Shown here one piece after another: positions 8,092-15,914 of a DNA stretch of 24,345 bases. The DNA lies in assembly GCA_015068055.1 (NCBI GenBank), contig SVLG01000028.1, positions 1 to 24,345 of the forward strand, read 5' to 3'. The stretch comes from Oscillospiraceae bacterium. GTDB taxonomy: Bacteria > Bacillota_A > Clostridia > Oscillospirales > Oscillospiraceae. Made by a program: the position numbers and the translations under genes. The notes beneath the pieces were generated by a model. That model ran no database searches. It had not been told where the DNA came from and was given only the letters and a program-made list of their open reading frames with translations. Numbering within the stretch: position 1 is the first letter of the stretch; each line of letters begins with the position of its first letter.

Positions 8092-8124
8092 TGCACAAAT
8101 TGCACGGCCACCGCAAAAATTGCG
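8092..8124 (+). promoter_or_regulatory. Candidate activator (UAS) boxes for the sigma-54 operon
   Basis: Two 13-bp palindrome-like boxes, TGCACAAATTGCA (8092-8104) and CGCAAAAATTGCG (8112-8124), fit the pattern TGCAA-N3-TTGCA. Their starts are exactly 20 bp apart, two helical turns, so they lie on the same DNA face. They end about 115 bp before the inferred sigma-54 start near 8238, the usual enhancer distance for NtrC-family activators. Three related boxes lie at 18818-18887 beside the regulator genes. The assignment to the response regulator encoded at 21074-22444 is inference. Confidence 0.55.
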
Positions 8125-8153
8125 CAGCTTCCTTTTGGGGAGGCTGCGCTTTT
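8122..8153 (+). terminator. Second terminator-like hairpin
   Basis: GCGCAGCTTCC (8122-8132) pairs with GGAGGCTGCGC (8139-8149), 11 bp with one G-U, loop TTTTGG, followed by TTTT. It could back up the terminator at 8056-8088. Its left arm overlaps the second candidate activator box. Confidence 0.55.
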
Positions 8154-8211
8154 CTTCATGTGTTCCGCGGAAAATCTGCAACTTATAAAATTTTTAAAAG
8201 TTTTTTGAGTT

Positions 8212-8227
8212 TGGCACAAAATTCGCA
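8212..8227 (+). promoter_or_regulatory. Candidate sigma-54 (-24/-12) promoter
   Basis: TGGCAC (8212-8217), five bases, then TCGCA (8223-8227) matches the consensus TGGCAC-N5-TTGCW with one mismatch. The invariant GG and GC are separated by exactly 10 nt as required. Transcription would start near 8238. The leader of about 60 nt contains a small CTGTC/GACAG hairpin (8257-8270) and then AGGAGG (8284-8289). A sigma-A reading (TTGGCA and TATAAG, only 15 nt apart) is poorer. The presence of rpoN and an NtrC-type regulator downstream supports the assignment. Confidence 0.65.
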
Positions 8228-8296
8228 CATATATAAGGCACAGGCACCGCGCGCTGCTGTCGTAGGACAGTAAATATAAAATTAGGAGGAAAAATC

Positions 8297-9910
8297 ATGA
8301 AAAAGGCGATTATTATCCTGCTCGCGCTCGTTATGATGGCAGGCCTGGTCTTTGCAGGCTGTGGTCAGAGCGAGCCGGCTGAGTCTGCTCCCGCCCCGGC
8401 TCCCGCGGCTCCCGCAGACAATGCCGCCCCCGCTACCCAGGCTGTCAAGGAAGAAGGCAGCGAATACAAGGAAACCGTGTATACCGCTTTCAACCCCCTT
8501 GACACCACTGACCCCTATGGTTCCACCATTACTGCCCCTCAGATGCTCACCAACATGACCTTTGATACCCTGACTTATCTGGATGCCGACTCCGGCGAAC
8601 TGCTGCCCGAACTGGCCAAGTCCTGGGAGGACGTGAGCGAGGAAGGCAACGGCGGTGCCTGGAAGGTCTACCTGGAGGAGGGTGTCAAGTTCCATAACGG
8701 AAACGACTTCACCGCCGAGGACGTCAAGTTCACCTGGGAGTACACCGCTCAGGGCGCCGGTAACGTTGTCAAGCCCAACGCTGCCTCCGCTTATGTTGAG
8801 TCCTACGAGATCGTGGACGACTACACCATCATCTTCCACCTGGTCAACCCCATGCCCGACTTTGCCACCTATCTGGAGACCAAGATCTACTCCAAGACTG
8901 CCTTTGATGAGCTGGCTCCTGAGGAAGCCTGGGCCATCGGCACCGGTCCCTACTACTACGACACCGAACTCAGCAAGACCGGCGTGCAGTATGCCGTTAC
9001 CCGTAACGAGGATTACTGGAGAGGTCTTGACGCTTACCCCACCAAGCACATCGTTATCAAGGAAATCGCTGACGTGAACACCCGCGTGGCGGCCCTCATC
9101 GCTGGCGAAGTTGACTTCCTCTTCGACGTGGCCCCCTCTTCCTACAACACCGTCAGCAACAGCTCCGGCATCGAAGTTGCCACCCGCAGCGGTGCCAACT
9201 CCTACTACCTGGGCTTCAACTATGCCAATCCTCTCTTCAGCGATGTTGATGTGCGTCGCGCCATCGGCATGGCTATCAACAAGGAAGACATCGTGAACGT
9301 CGTCTTCGAAGGCGGCATCGGCGGCACTGCCAACAACAACTTCTGCGTTCCCACCGGTCTGGGCTACTCCGAAGTCGACTACATCCAGTACGACCTTGAA
9401 AAGGCCAAGGCTGAGTTTGAGCGCCTGGGTCTGACCGGCAAGCACCTTGTGCTGGTGGGTACCACCGACCAGATCAAGTTCGCCGAAGTCTATCAGATGT
9501 GTCTGAACGCCGCCGGTCTGGATGTCGAGCTGAAGCAGGCCGACCCCGGCAACTGGTCCGCCTTTAAGGCCGGTCAGGAAGGCTACGATATGTTCGTTGA
9601 CTACTGCGCTTACCAGGGCGCTCTGCTCTATAACTTCAACCGCTTCTACTACTCCGGCGGCTCCTCCAATGTCTACGGCTTCCAGAGCGATGAGTACGAG
9701 GCTCTGCAGGATGCTGTCAGCGCTGAGACCACCTGGGACGCCATGCTCGATAAGTTTGCGGATCTGCAGGATTGGGTTGCCTACAATGTGCCCGTGTTCC
9801 CCTGCGCCCGTAACAATATGATCTGGGCTTACAAGGACACTGTCGGTGGCATCCAGATGACTCCCTCCAACAACTACATCGATCTGTCGACTATTTACTG
9901 CGTAGAGTAA
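8297..9910 (+). CDS. ABC transporter solute-binding lipoprotein, family 5 (DppA/OppA type)
   Basis: This 537-residue extracytoplasmic receptor captures the substrate for the importer encoded by the next four genes. Residues 1-21 are a lipoprotein signal with lipobox LVFAGC, so C22 is the lipidated residue. An Ala/Pro-rich linker follows (about 24-50). The mature part has the family 5 pattern: LLPELAKSWE, then GVKFHNGNDFTAEDVKFTWE, then DVDVRRAIGMAINKEDIV. Members of this family bind peptides, but also nickel, opines, heme, glutathione or sugars, so the ligand is open. AGGAGG lies 7 nt before the ATG. It is the first gene of the putative sigma-54 operon. A strong hairpin separates it from the permease genes and probably allows higher expression of this component. 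Confidence 0.93.
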   Translation: MKKAIIILLALVMMAGLVFAGCGQSEPAESAPAPAPAAPADNAAPATQAVKEEGSEYKETVYTAFNPLDTTDPYGSTITAPQMLTNMTFDTLTYLDADSGELLPELAKSWEDVSEEGNGGAWKVYLEEGVKFHNGNDFTAEDVKFTWEYTAQGAGNVVKPNAASAYVESYEIVDDYTIIFHLVNPMPDFATYLETKIYSKTAFDELAPEEAWAIGTGPYYYDTELSKTGVQYAVTRNEDYWRGLDAYPTKHIVIKEIADVNTRVAALIAGEVDFLFDVAPSSYNTVSNSSGIEVATRSGANSYYLGFNYANPLFSDVDVRRAIGMAINKEDIVNVVFEGGIGGTANNNFCVPTGLGYSEVDYIQYDLEKAKAEFERLGLTGKHLVLVGTTDQIKFAEVYQMCLNAAGLDVELKQADPGNWSAFKAGQEGYDMFVDYCAYQGALLYNFNRFYYSGGSSNVYGFQSDEYEALQDAVSAETTWDAMLDKFADLQDWVAYNVPVFPCARNNMIWAYKDTVGGIQMTPSNNYIDLSTIYCVE

Positions 9911-9926
9911 GACTAGAGCCAGTGCA

Positions 9927-9960
9927 GAGAAATAGCCGCGCGTCAGCGCGGCTATTTCTC
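9927..9960 (+). other. Perfect 15-bp stem-loop between binding-protein and permease genes
   Basis: GAGAAATAGCCGCGC (9927-9941) pairs perfectly with GCGCGGCTATTTCTC (9946-9960) around a GTCA tetraloop. It is followed by CAAAAAA and the permease ribosome binding site, not by T, so full termination is unlikely. Stem-loops at this place are known in binding-protein transporter operons to protect the upstream message from 3' decay, raising receptor levels relative to the membrane components. Confidence 0.7.
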
Positions 9961-9976
9961 AAAAAAGGAGCAGAAT

Positions 9977-10906
9977 ATGATTAAATACGTAGCAAGAAGA
10001 ATCATAGAGATTCTTATTATGATGCTGGTGTTGTCATTCATCGTGTATGGAATTATGAGTATCACCGGCGACCCGGCCAGGACCCTTGCCGGCGAATATG
10101 CGACGGAAGAAGACATTGCCCAGCTTCGGGAAAGCATGGGTCTCAATGACCCCCTTGTTGTACGGTACGGAAGGTACATCTGGGGCGTTTTCCACGGCAA
10201 CTTCGGCACCGGGCTTTTTGGTGACGATGTTTTTGAAGAATTCTCCAACAGAATTGCTTATACAATCGAGCTTGCGATTGTGGCCATGGTCATTACCGTA
10301 ATCATTGCCATTCCCCTTGGCATCATTGCCGCGGTGAAGCAAAACTCTATGGCCGACACGACGCTTTCCGTCATAGCTATGGCGGGCATTTCCATTCCCG
10401 GCTTCTGGCTGGGCCTGATCCTGATTATTATCTTTGCTGTTAATCTGCATTGGCTGCCCACCTCGGGTGCCACCGAAGGCTTCAAGAGCGTCATTCTGCC
10501 GGCGTTCTGTGCCGGATTCAGCAACGCGTCTCTCGTCATGCGTATGACCAGAGCCTCCATGGTAGAAAACCTTCATTCGGACTTTCTCCGCACGGCCAGA
10601 GCCAAAGGCGTCTCCGAGCGTTCCGTTATCCTCAAGCATACTCTGAAAAACGCACTGATTCCTATTATTACTATGGTTGGCAGCCAGTTCAGCATCCTGA
10701 TGGGCGGCACGGTTGTTATTGAAAGTGTTTTCGCCTGGCCGGGCGTTGGCTACCACCTGATCTCCAGTATCCGAAGCAACGACTACAATATGGTAACCGG
10801 CTTTGTACTTCTGACGACCATTTTCATTGCCAGCGTATTGCTGCTGGTGGATATACTCTATGCGTTTGTTGATCCTCGTATCAAGGCGCGCTATACGGGA
10901 AGGTGA
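9977..10906 (+). CDS. ABC transporter permease, DppB type
   Basis: This 309-residue integral membrane protein is one half of the importer channel. The N-terminus MIKYVARRIIEILIMMLVLSF is the classical first helix of DppB/OppB proteins. It is followed by a periplasm-facing loop with the family motif LRESMGLNDPLVVRYGRYI. About five more membrane segments follow, with the ATPase-coupling EAA-like loop around RTARAKGVSERSVILKHTLKN. The C-terminus ends FVDPRIKAR, also typical. AAGGAG precedes the start. It overlaps or abuts the next permease gene, indicating translational coupling. Confidence 0.94.
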   Translation: MIKYVARRIIEILIMMLVLSFIVYGIMSITGDPARTLAGEYATEEDIAQLRESMGLNDPLVVRYGRYIWGVFHGNFGTGLFGDDVFEEFSNRIAYTIELAIVAMVITVIIAIPLGIIAAVKQNSMADTTLSVIAMAGISIPGFWLGLILIIIFAVNLHWLPTSGATEGFKSVILPAFCAGFSNASLVMRMTRASMVENLHSDFLRTARAKGVSERSVILKHTLKNALIPIITMVGSQFSILMGGTVVIESVFAWPGVGYHLISSIRSNDYNMVTGFVLLTTIFIASVLLLVDILYAFVDPRIKARYTGR

Positions 10907-11790
10907 TCGAATTGGCTAAAGAGAAAGAAAAATCTTATGTCGGACGCAGTCAGGCGTCCCTGGTCTGGCACCAGTTCAAAAAGCACAAGGGCGCCATGGT
11001 CAGTCTGGTGGTCTTCTCTCTGATCGTTCTGATGGCCTTCGCTGCCTATTTCATCTGGGACTACGATGCAGACATCTGCGCCATGAAGTCCAGCGAGCGA
11101 CTGATCAGCCCCAATGCCGAGCATATCTTCGGCACGGACCATATGGGCCGCGATGTGTTTGCGCGCGTCTGCTACGGTGCCAGATATTCTCTGGTCATCG
11201 GCTTTACGGCGGTGCTTATCTCCATTGTCTTCGGCTGCACTCTGGGCTCCGTGGCCGGTTTCTACGGCGGCAAGGTGGAAGCGGTCATTATGCGAATTGT
11301 TGAGCTGGTGCTGATGATGCCGTCTCTGATGCTGGCCGTTGTCATCGTCGCGGTGGCTGGTGTAAGCACAACAAACCTGATCATTGCCCTCGGCGTTTCA
11401 ACGATCCCGCATTTTGCGAGAAACGCCCGTGCTGCCGTTATGACGGTCTGCAACAACGAGTATGTGGAGTCCTCTCAGGCCATCGGTCAGTCCAAGCTGA
11501 AGGTTCTCTTTAAGCACGTCATCCCCAATGCCATGTCCCCCATGATCGTTCAGGCCACCACCCGACTGGGTGACTGCATCGTGTCGGCAGCGTCCTTCAG
11601 CTTCCTGGGTCTGGGCGTTCTTGCCCCCACCCCCGAATGGGGCGCCATGCTGTCCGACGCCAGAGCCTACATGTGGGAGCAGCCCTATCTTGTTATCTTC
11701 CCCGGCCTTGCCATTTTCGTTACGGTTCTTTCCATCAACCTGATCGGCGACGGTTTGCGGGATGCACTGGATCCTAAACTGAAGAGGTAA
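10903..11790 (+). CDS. ABC transporter permease, DppC type
   Basis: This is the second channel subunit, 295 residues if the GTG at 10903 is used (it overlaps the dppB-type stop by 4 nt). A TTG at 10912 has a better-spaced AAGGTGAT site and gives a protein beginning (M)AKEKEKS, so the start is uncertain by three codons. The DppC pattern is clear: an N-terminal helix after a basic tail (QFKKHKGAMVSLVVFSLIVL), the HIFGTDHMGRDVFARVCYGAR motif, and an EAA-like loop (SSQAIGQSKLKVLFKHVIPN). Near the end is SFLGLGVLAPTPEWGAMLSD, followed by the closing LIGDGLRDALDPKLKR. It pairs with the preceding permease. Confidence 0.94.
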   Translation: MIELAKEKEKSYVGRSQASLVWHQFKKHKGAMVSLVVFSLIVLMAFAAYFIWDYDADICAMKSSERLISPNAEHIFGTDHMGRDVFARVCYGARYSLVIGFTAVLISIVFGCTLGSVAGFYGGKVEAVIMRIVELVLMMPSLMLAVVIVAVAGVSTTNLIIALGVSTIPHFARNARAAVMTVCNNEYVESSQAIGQSKLKVLFKHVIPNAMSPMIVQATTRLGDCIVSAASFSFLGLGVLAPTPEWGAMLSDARAYMWEQPYLVIFPGLAIFVTVLSINLIGDGLRDALDPKLKR

Positions 11791-11796
11791 TGCGGC

Positions 11797-12822
11797 ATGA
11801 GTAATATTGAGAATGATAAGAAGAATATGGAAGAGGATATTCTGAAGGTATCCAATCTCCACATTAAGTTTGTTACGGACGATGACACCGTCTATGCCGT
11901 GAACGGGCTGAACCTGTCTGTCAAAAAGAAAACCACGCTGGGTCTGGTGGGCGAAACCGGCGCCGGCAAAACCACTACCATGCTCTCCCTCCTAGGTCTG
12001 GTTCCCAAGCCGCAGGGGTACATAACCGACGGCGAGATTCTCTTTAATGGCAAAGACGTCATGAAACTCAGCAAGAATGAACTCCGGGAGATGCGCGGCA
12101 AGGATATCGCCATGATTTTCCAGGACCCCATGACCAGCCTGAACCCCGTTATGACCATCGGCGAGCAGATTCAGGAAGCCATCGACATCCATGAGAACAT
12201 CAGCAAGGCGGAGGCCGAGGCGAAGGTTAAGGAGCTGCTGGCCATGGTCGGCATCCCTCCGGACCGCTTTCACGACTATCCTCACCAGTTCTCCGGCGGC
12301 ATGAAGCAGCGTGTGGTCATCGCCATCGCACTGGCCTGTCGTCCCGCCCTGCTCATCGCCGACGAGCCCACCACCGCGCTGGACGTTACCATCCAGGCGC
12401 AGGTGCTGGATCTTATGCGGGGTCTGAAGGAAAACATCGATATGGCCATGATCATGATCACCCATGACCTCGGCATTGTGGCGGAGACCTGCGACGAAGT
12501 GGCCGTTATGTACGCCGGTAAAATCGTGGAACGCGGCACGCTGCGGGATGTATTCAAGAACACCAAGCATCCCTATACAGAAGGTCTGTTCAACTCTCTC
12601 CCCAGAATGAATGACAAGAATTCCAAACTGATCCCCATCAAAGGACTGATTCCCGATCCGACGATCGAGTACAAGACCTGCGCCTTTGCGGACCGGTGCA
12701 ACTATGCCACCGAGCGCTGCTTCAAGGAACCGGTTTCCGAGCGCGTCTTCAGCGACACGCACAGCGCCCTCTGCATTCGTTATGACGAGCCGGACTTTGC
12801 TATTCAGGGAGGGTGTAACTAA
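11797..12822 (+). CDS. ABC transporter ATPase, DppD type
   Basis: This is a 341-residue cytoplasmic ATPase of the peptide/nickel importer family. Walker A is GETGAGKTT, the Q-loop is [20 protein letters not shown], the signature is FSGGMKQR, Walker B is [12 protein letters not shown] and the switch histidine lies in ITHDLG. The C-terminal oligopeptide-transporter extension ([13 protein letters not shown], then a cysteine-bearing segment [14 protein letters not shown]) resembles the region that binds an iron-sulfur cluster in some DppD/F proteins. It lies 6 bp after the DppC-type gene. Its stop codon overlaps the next start by one base (TAATG). It works as a heterodimer with the following ATPase. 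Confidence 0.95.
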   Translation: MSNIENDKKNMEEDILKVSNLHIKFVTDDDTVYAVNGLNLSVKKKTTLGLVGETGAGKTTTMLSLLGLVPKPQGYITDGEILFNGKDVMKLSKNELREMRGKDIAMIFQDPMTSLNPVMTIGEQIQEAIDIHENISKAEAEAKVKELLAMVGIPPDRFHDYPHQFSGGMKQRVVIAIALACRPALLIADEPTTALDVTIQAQVLDLMRGLKENIDMAMIMITHDLGIVAETCDEVAVMYAGKIVERGTLRDVFKNTKHPYTEGLFNSLPRMNDKNSKLIPIKGLIPDPTIEYKTCAFADRCNYATERCFKEPVSERVFSDTHSALCIRYDEPDFAIQGGCN

Positions 12823-13790
12823 TGGGTGAAGTTATTCTTGAAGTTAAGAACTTAAAAAAATACTACAATACCCCCAAGGGCAGCCTGGCGGCGGTGGATG
12901 ATGTCAGCTTTACGCTGGAAAAGGGCAAGATCCTTGGCGTTGTGGGCGAGTCCGGCTGCGGCAAGAGTACCATCGGCCGCACCATCGTCCGTCTCATCGA
13001 GCCCACCTCCGGCGAGGTCCTCTTTGAGGGCAAGAACATCTTTGATCTGAAGTCCAAGGAGATGAAGGAACTGCGCAAGGACCTGCAGATCATTTTCCAG
13101 GACCCCTATTCCGCCCTTGACCCCCGTATGTCCGTGCATCAGCTGATCGAGGAACCCCTGCTTCAGAGCAAGGAGTACAAGACCAAGAAGGAGCGCGAGG
13201 AGCGCGTTCTGGAACTGATGGAGATGGTGGGTCTTGCCAAGCGTCTGTACAATGCCTTCCCCCACGAGCTGGACGGCGGCCGCAGACAGCGCATCGGTAT
13301 CGCCAGAGCCCTGGCCAACAACCCCAAGCTCATCGTCTGCGACGAGCCGGTGTCCGCGCTGGACGTTTCCATTCAGGCGCAGATCCTGAACATCCTGAAG
13401 GAACTGCAGGAGAAGTTCGGTTTCACCTACATCTTTGTTACCCACGACCTTTCCGTGGTGTATTACTTCTCCGATGAAATCGCGGTCATGTATCTGGGCA
13501 AGATGGTGGAGAAGGCCAGCGCCGAGGAACTCTTTGCCAATCCTTTGCACCCCTATACCCAGGCGCTGCTCTCCGCCATTCCCTCCACGGACATCGACCA
13601 CAAGGGCGACCGGATTCTGCTGAAGGGCGAGGTGTCTTCGCCCATCAACCTCCCCAATGAGTGCCGCTTTGCCAAGCGCTGCAACCATTGCCACGAGGAC
13701 TGCACCAAGCGTCCCTACCCCGATCTTGTGGAAGTAAGACCCAATCACTTTGTTGCGTGCCACTATCCTTTGATCAAAACGGAGGACTGA
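12822..13790 (+). CDS. ABC transporter ATPase, DppF type (variant signature LDGGR)
   Basis: This 322-residue partner ATPase has Walker A GESGCGKST, Q-loop IIFQDPYSALDPRMSVHQLI, Walker B LIVCDEPVSALDVS and switch ITHD-like VTHDLS. The signature motif is LDGGRRQR instead of the usual LSGGQRQR, so the conserved serine that contacts ATP is aspartate. Such variants seem to occur in some Firmicutes DppF proteins, but I cannot verify how common they are. The C-terminal extension has HPYTQALLSAIP and a four-cysteine segment (CRFAKRCNHCHEDC, then C at the AC of VACHYP). Its start overlaps the stop of the DppD-type gene. The next gene starts 3 bp later with its GGAGG inside this gene's end. Confidence 0.94.
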   Translation: MGEVILEVKNLKKYYNTPKGSLAAVDDVSFTLEKGKILGVVGESGCGKSTIGRTIVRLIEPTSGEVLFEGKNIFDLKSKEMKELRKDLQIIFQDPYSALDPRMSVHQLIEEPLLQSKEYKTKKEREERVLELMEMVGLAKRLYNAFPHELDGGRRQRIGIARALANNPKLIVCDEPVSALDVSIQAQILNILKELQEKFGFTYIFVTHDLSVVYYFSDEIAVMYLGKMVEKASAEELFANPLHPYTQALLSAIPSTDIDHKGDRILLKGEVSSPINLPNECRFAKRCNHCHEDCTKRPYPDLVEVRPNHFVACHYPLIKTED

Positions 13791-13793
13791 GAC

Positions 13794-15008
13794 ATGAGTA
13801 AGCCATTGGATGGAATACGGGTAGTTGAGCTGGCAGACTTTGTCTCCGGCCCGGTTTCCTGCCGACTTCTGTCGGATTTGGGCGCCGATGTCATTAAAAT
13901 CGAACATAGCGCCGGCAATACCTGGAGACGATACACCGTTGACCACAATCCGGAGGCATTCAGCGCGGAAGAAAACCCCGGCTTTGATATTTTCAATACG
14001 GGCAAAAGACATATTGTACTGAACCTGAAAACGGCCGAAGGCCAGGAAATTTTCCACAGGCTTCTTGCCACGGCGGATGTGTTTGTTTCAAACCTCCGTC
14101 TGAAGGCTCTGGAGCGTCTGCATCTGGACTGGGAGAGTCTGAAGGACAGGTATCCGACACTGATTTACGGCCTGGGTCTGGGCTACGGAGAAAAGGGCCC
14201 GGATGCCGATAAGCCGGCCTTTGACAACACGGCTTTCTGGGCCAGATCCGGTCTGCTCCGGGGAACGGCCCCCCTGCGCGACGATTACCAGCCCACTTTT
14301 CCTCCCTCCTCCATGGGCGATATTTTCACGGCCATGACGCTGGTGGCCGAGGTCTGTGCGGCGCTCCACAACCGGAACAGGACCGGCAGGGGCGACTATG
14401 TCCGCTCGTCTCTTTTCCATAACGGCATTTTCGCCGTGAGTACCATGCAGATCATGACGCAGAAGGCCAGCGGCGTTGTCTATCCCCGTTCCAGAGCCTC
14501 CATGGGCATCTGCAGCGGCGATTATCAGTGCAAGGATGGCCAGTATCTGTTTCTGACGGCGGGCTATGCGGACAAGCTGCTGCCCCGGGTGTTTGCCATG
14601 GTGGGCCGGGAGGATCTCATCGGCGATCCCCGCTTTGCCACCAACGAGTCCCGGGCGGAAAACTGCGAGGAGCTTCATGAGATCATGAAGGAGGCCATGC
14701 TCACCAGAGATTACGACGAATGGATCGAGATCGCCAGAGAACTGGACATTCCCATGGAAAAGCTCCGGACCTTCGCGGATGTTTCCGAGGATGAGCAGGC
14801 CCTTGTCAACGGCTATATTCAGGACGTGGTCTATGCGTCCGGCACCAAATTCAAAATTGCCTCCAGCCCCATCGAGATGGACTCGGTGGGTCCGCTGGAA
14901 ACAAAGCCCACCAGAGCCATCGGCGCCGACACGGTGGAGGTGCTTACGGAGCTTGGCCTTACGGCAGAGGAACTGGCACAGTACAGAGCCAATGGCATCA
15001 TAAACTGA
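13794..15008 (+). CDS. Class III (CaiB/BaiF family) acyl-CoA transferase
   Basis: This 404-residue enzyme would move CoA from an acyl-CoA donor to a carboxylic acid, activating the imported substrate. The N-terminus KPLDGIRVVELADFVSGPV and the following LLSDLGADVIKIE are family hallmarks. The catalytic aspartate that forms the mixed anhydride is D176 in SSMGDIFTAMT. The C-terminal part has SPIEMDSVGPLE, like other family members. Known relatives act on carnitine/crotonobetaine, oxalate, bile acids, phenyllactate and succinate, so the acid is not defined by sequence. It is tightly joined to the transporter genes (3-bp gap) and followed by dehydrogenase and thiolase genes, which suggests the acid carries a 3-hydroxy group. 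Confidence 0.92.
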   Translation: MSKPLDGIRVVELADFVSGPVSCRLLSDLGADVIKIEHSAGNTWRRYTVDHNPEAFSAEENPGFDIFNTGKRHIVLNLKTAEGQEIFHRLLATADVFVSNLRLKALERLHLDWESLKDRYPTLIYGLGLGYGEKGPDADKPAFDNTAFWARSGLLRGTAPLRDDYQPTFPPSSMGDIFTAMTLVAEVCAALHNRNRTGRGDYVRSSLFHNGIFAVSTMQIMTQKASGVVYPRSRASMGICSGDYQCKDGQYLFLTAGYADKLLPRVFAMVGREDLIGDPRFATNESRAENCEELHEIMKEAMLTRDYDEWIEIARELDIPMEKLRTFADVSEDEQALVNGYIQDVVYASGTKFKIASSPIEMDSVGPLETKPTRAIGADTVEVLTELGLTAEELAQYRANGIIN

Positions 15009-15045
15009 GCTTTGTTCTGCTTAGTATTTGATAGGAGATTAAAGC

Positions 15046-15912
15046 ATGGTAAAGAATGTTTCTGTTATCGGCGCGGGCAACATGGGCCAGCAGATCGCGA
15101 TGAACGCAGCCATCACGGGCTTTCATGTTCATGTTCACGACTCCAATCCCGAGATGCTCAAAAAGATGCAGACCTTTAAAACGGAGTATCTGGCCGGACG
15201 CGTACAGAAGGGACGGCTTACCCGGGAACAGGCGGATGCGGCGGCGGAGCGTCTCGTGATCGAAGCCGATTTTGAGAAGGCGGTCTCTGATGCCGATCTG
15301 GTGATCGAGGCGGTCATTGAGCTGCTGGAGGTCAAAAGGGACGTTTTCAAAAAGCTGGACGAGGTATGCCCGGCCCATACGATTCTGACCACCAACAGCA
15401 GCTACATCTGCAGTTCGGAAATCGCCGGGGCCACCGGGCGGCCGGACAAGGTCTGCAATATGCACTTCTTCTTCCCGGCGCTGGTTATGAAGCTGGTGGA
15501 GATCGCAAAGGGTCCGGAAACCTCCGACGAGACCGTGGCCGCTGTGTACGAAGCCAGTGAAAAAATGGCCAAGGTCCCCATTGTGCTGAACCGCGAAATT
15601 CCCGGCTTCATCGTCAACCGGCTGACGGAGATGTACACCCACGAGGCCTATAAGCTGGCAGACATGGGCATCGCATCCCCGGAGGACATCGACAAGGCGG
15701 CCAAGTACGGTCTGGGCTACCCCAAGGGGCCCTTTGAACTGGCTGACCTGACCGGCATCGATCTGGCCTATAAGATTTACTGCGACCGCTACAGCAAGTC
15801 CGGCGATCCTGCCGACCTGCCCGGCGTTTTGCTGTCCAGGCATTATCACGCCGGTGAATACGGTGTGAAGACCGGCAAGGGCTTTTACGATTATTCCGGG
15901 AAAGATGAGTAA
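15046..15912 (+). CDS. 3-hydroxyacyl-CoA dehydrogenase (HBD/FadB-C family)
   Basis: This 288-residue NAD(P)-dependent enzyme oxidises an L-3-hydroxyacyl-CoA to the 3-ketoacyl-CoA (or the reverse). The N-terminal Rossmann fold has VIGAGNMG (G9, G11, G14). The catalytic residues expected in this family are present: S118/S119 in TNSSYICSSEIA, H140 in NMHFFFP, E152 in MKLVEI and N191 in PGFIVNRL. Size and layout match stand-alone clostridial 3-hydroxybutyryl-CoA dehydrogenases. One oddity is that the usual HFFNP is HFFFP, with phenylalanine at 143. It begins 37 bp after the CoA-transferase gene with its own GGAG site. The thiolase starts 2 bp after its stop. Direction in vivo is inferred as oxidative because of the neighbouring importer and CoA-transferase. 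Confidence 0.93.
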   Translation: MVKNVSVIGAGNMGQQIAMNAAITGFHVHVHDSNPEMLKKMQTFKTEYLAGRVQKGRLTREQADAAAERLVIEADFEKAVSDADLVIEAVIELLEVKRDVFKKLDEVCPAHTILTTNSSYICSSEIAGATGRPDKVCNMHFFFPALVMKLVEIAKGPETSDETVAAVYEASEKMAKVPIVLNREIPGFIVNRLTEMYTHEAYKLADMGIASPEDIDKAAKYGLGYPKGPFELADLTGIDLAYKIYCDRYSKSGDPADLPGVLLSRHYHAGEYGVKTGKGFYDYSGKDE

Positions 15913-15914
15913 GC

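Noticed and set aside
8211..8237. Sigma-A promoter TTGGCA/TATAAG before the binding-protein gene
   Set aside because: The spacer is only 15 nt. The sigma-54 reading of the same bases has exact spacing and fits the linked rpoN and activator genes.
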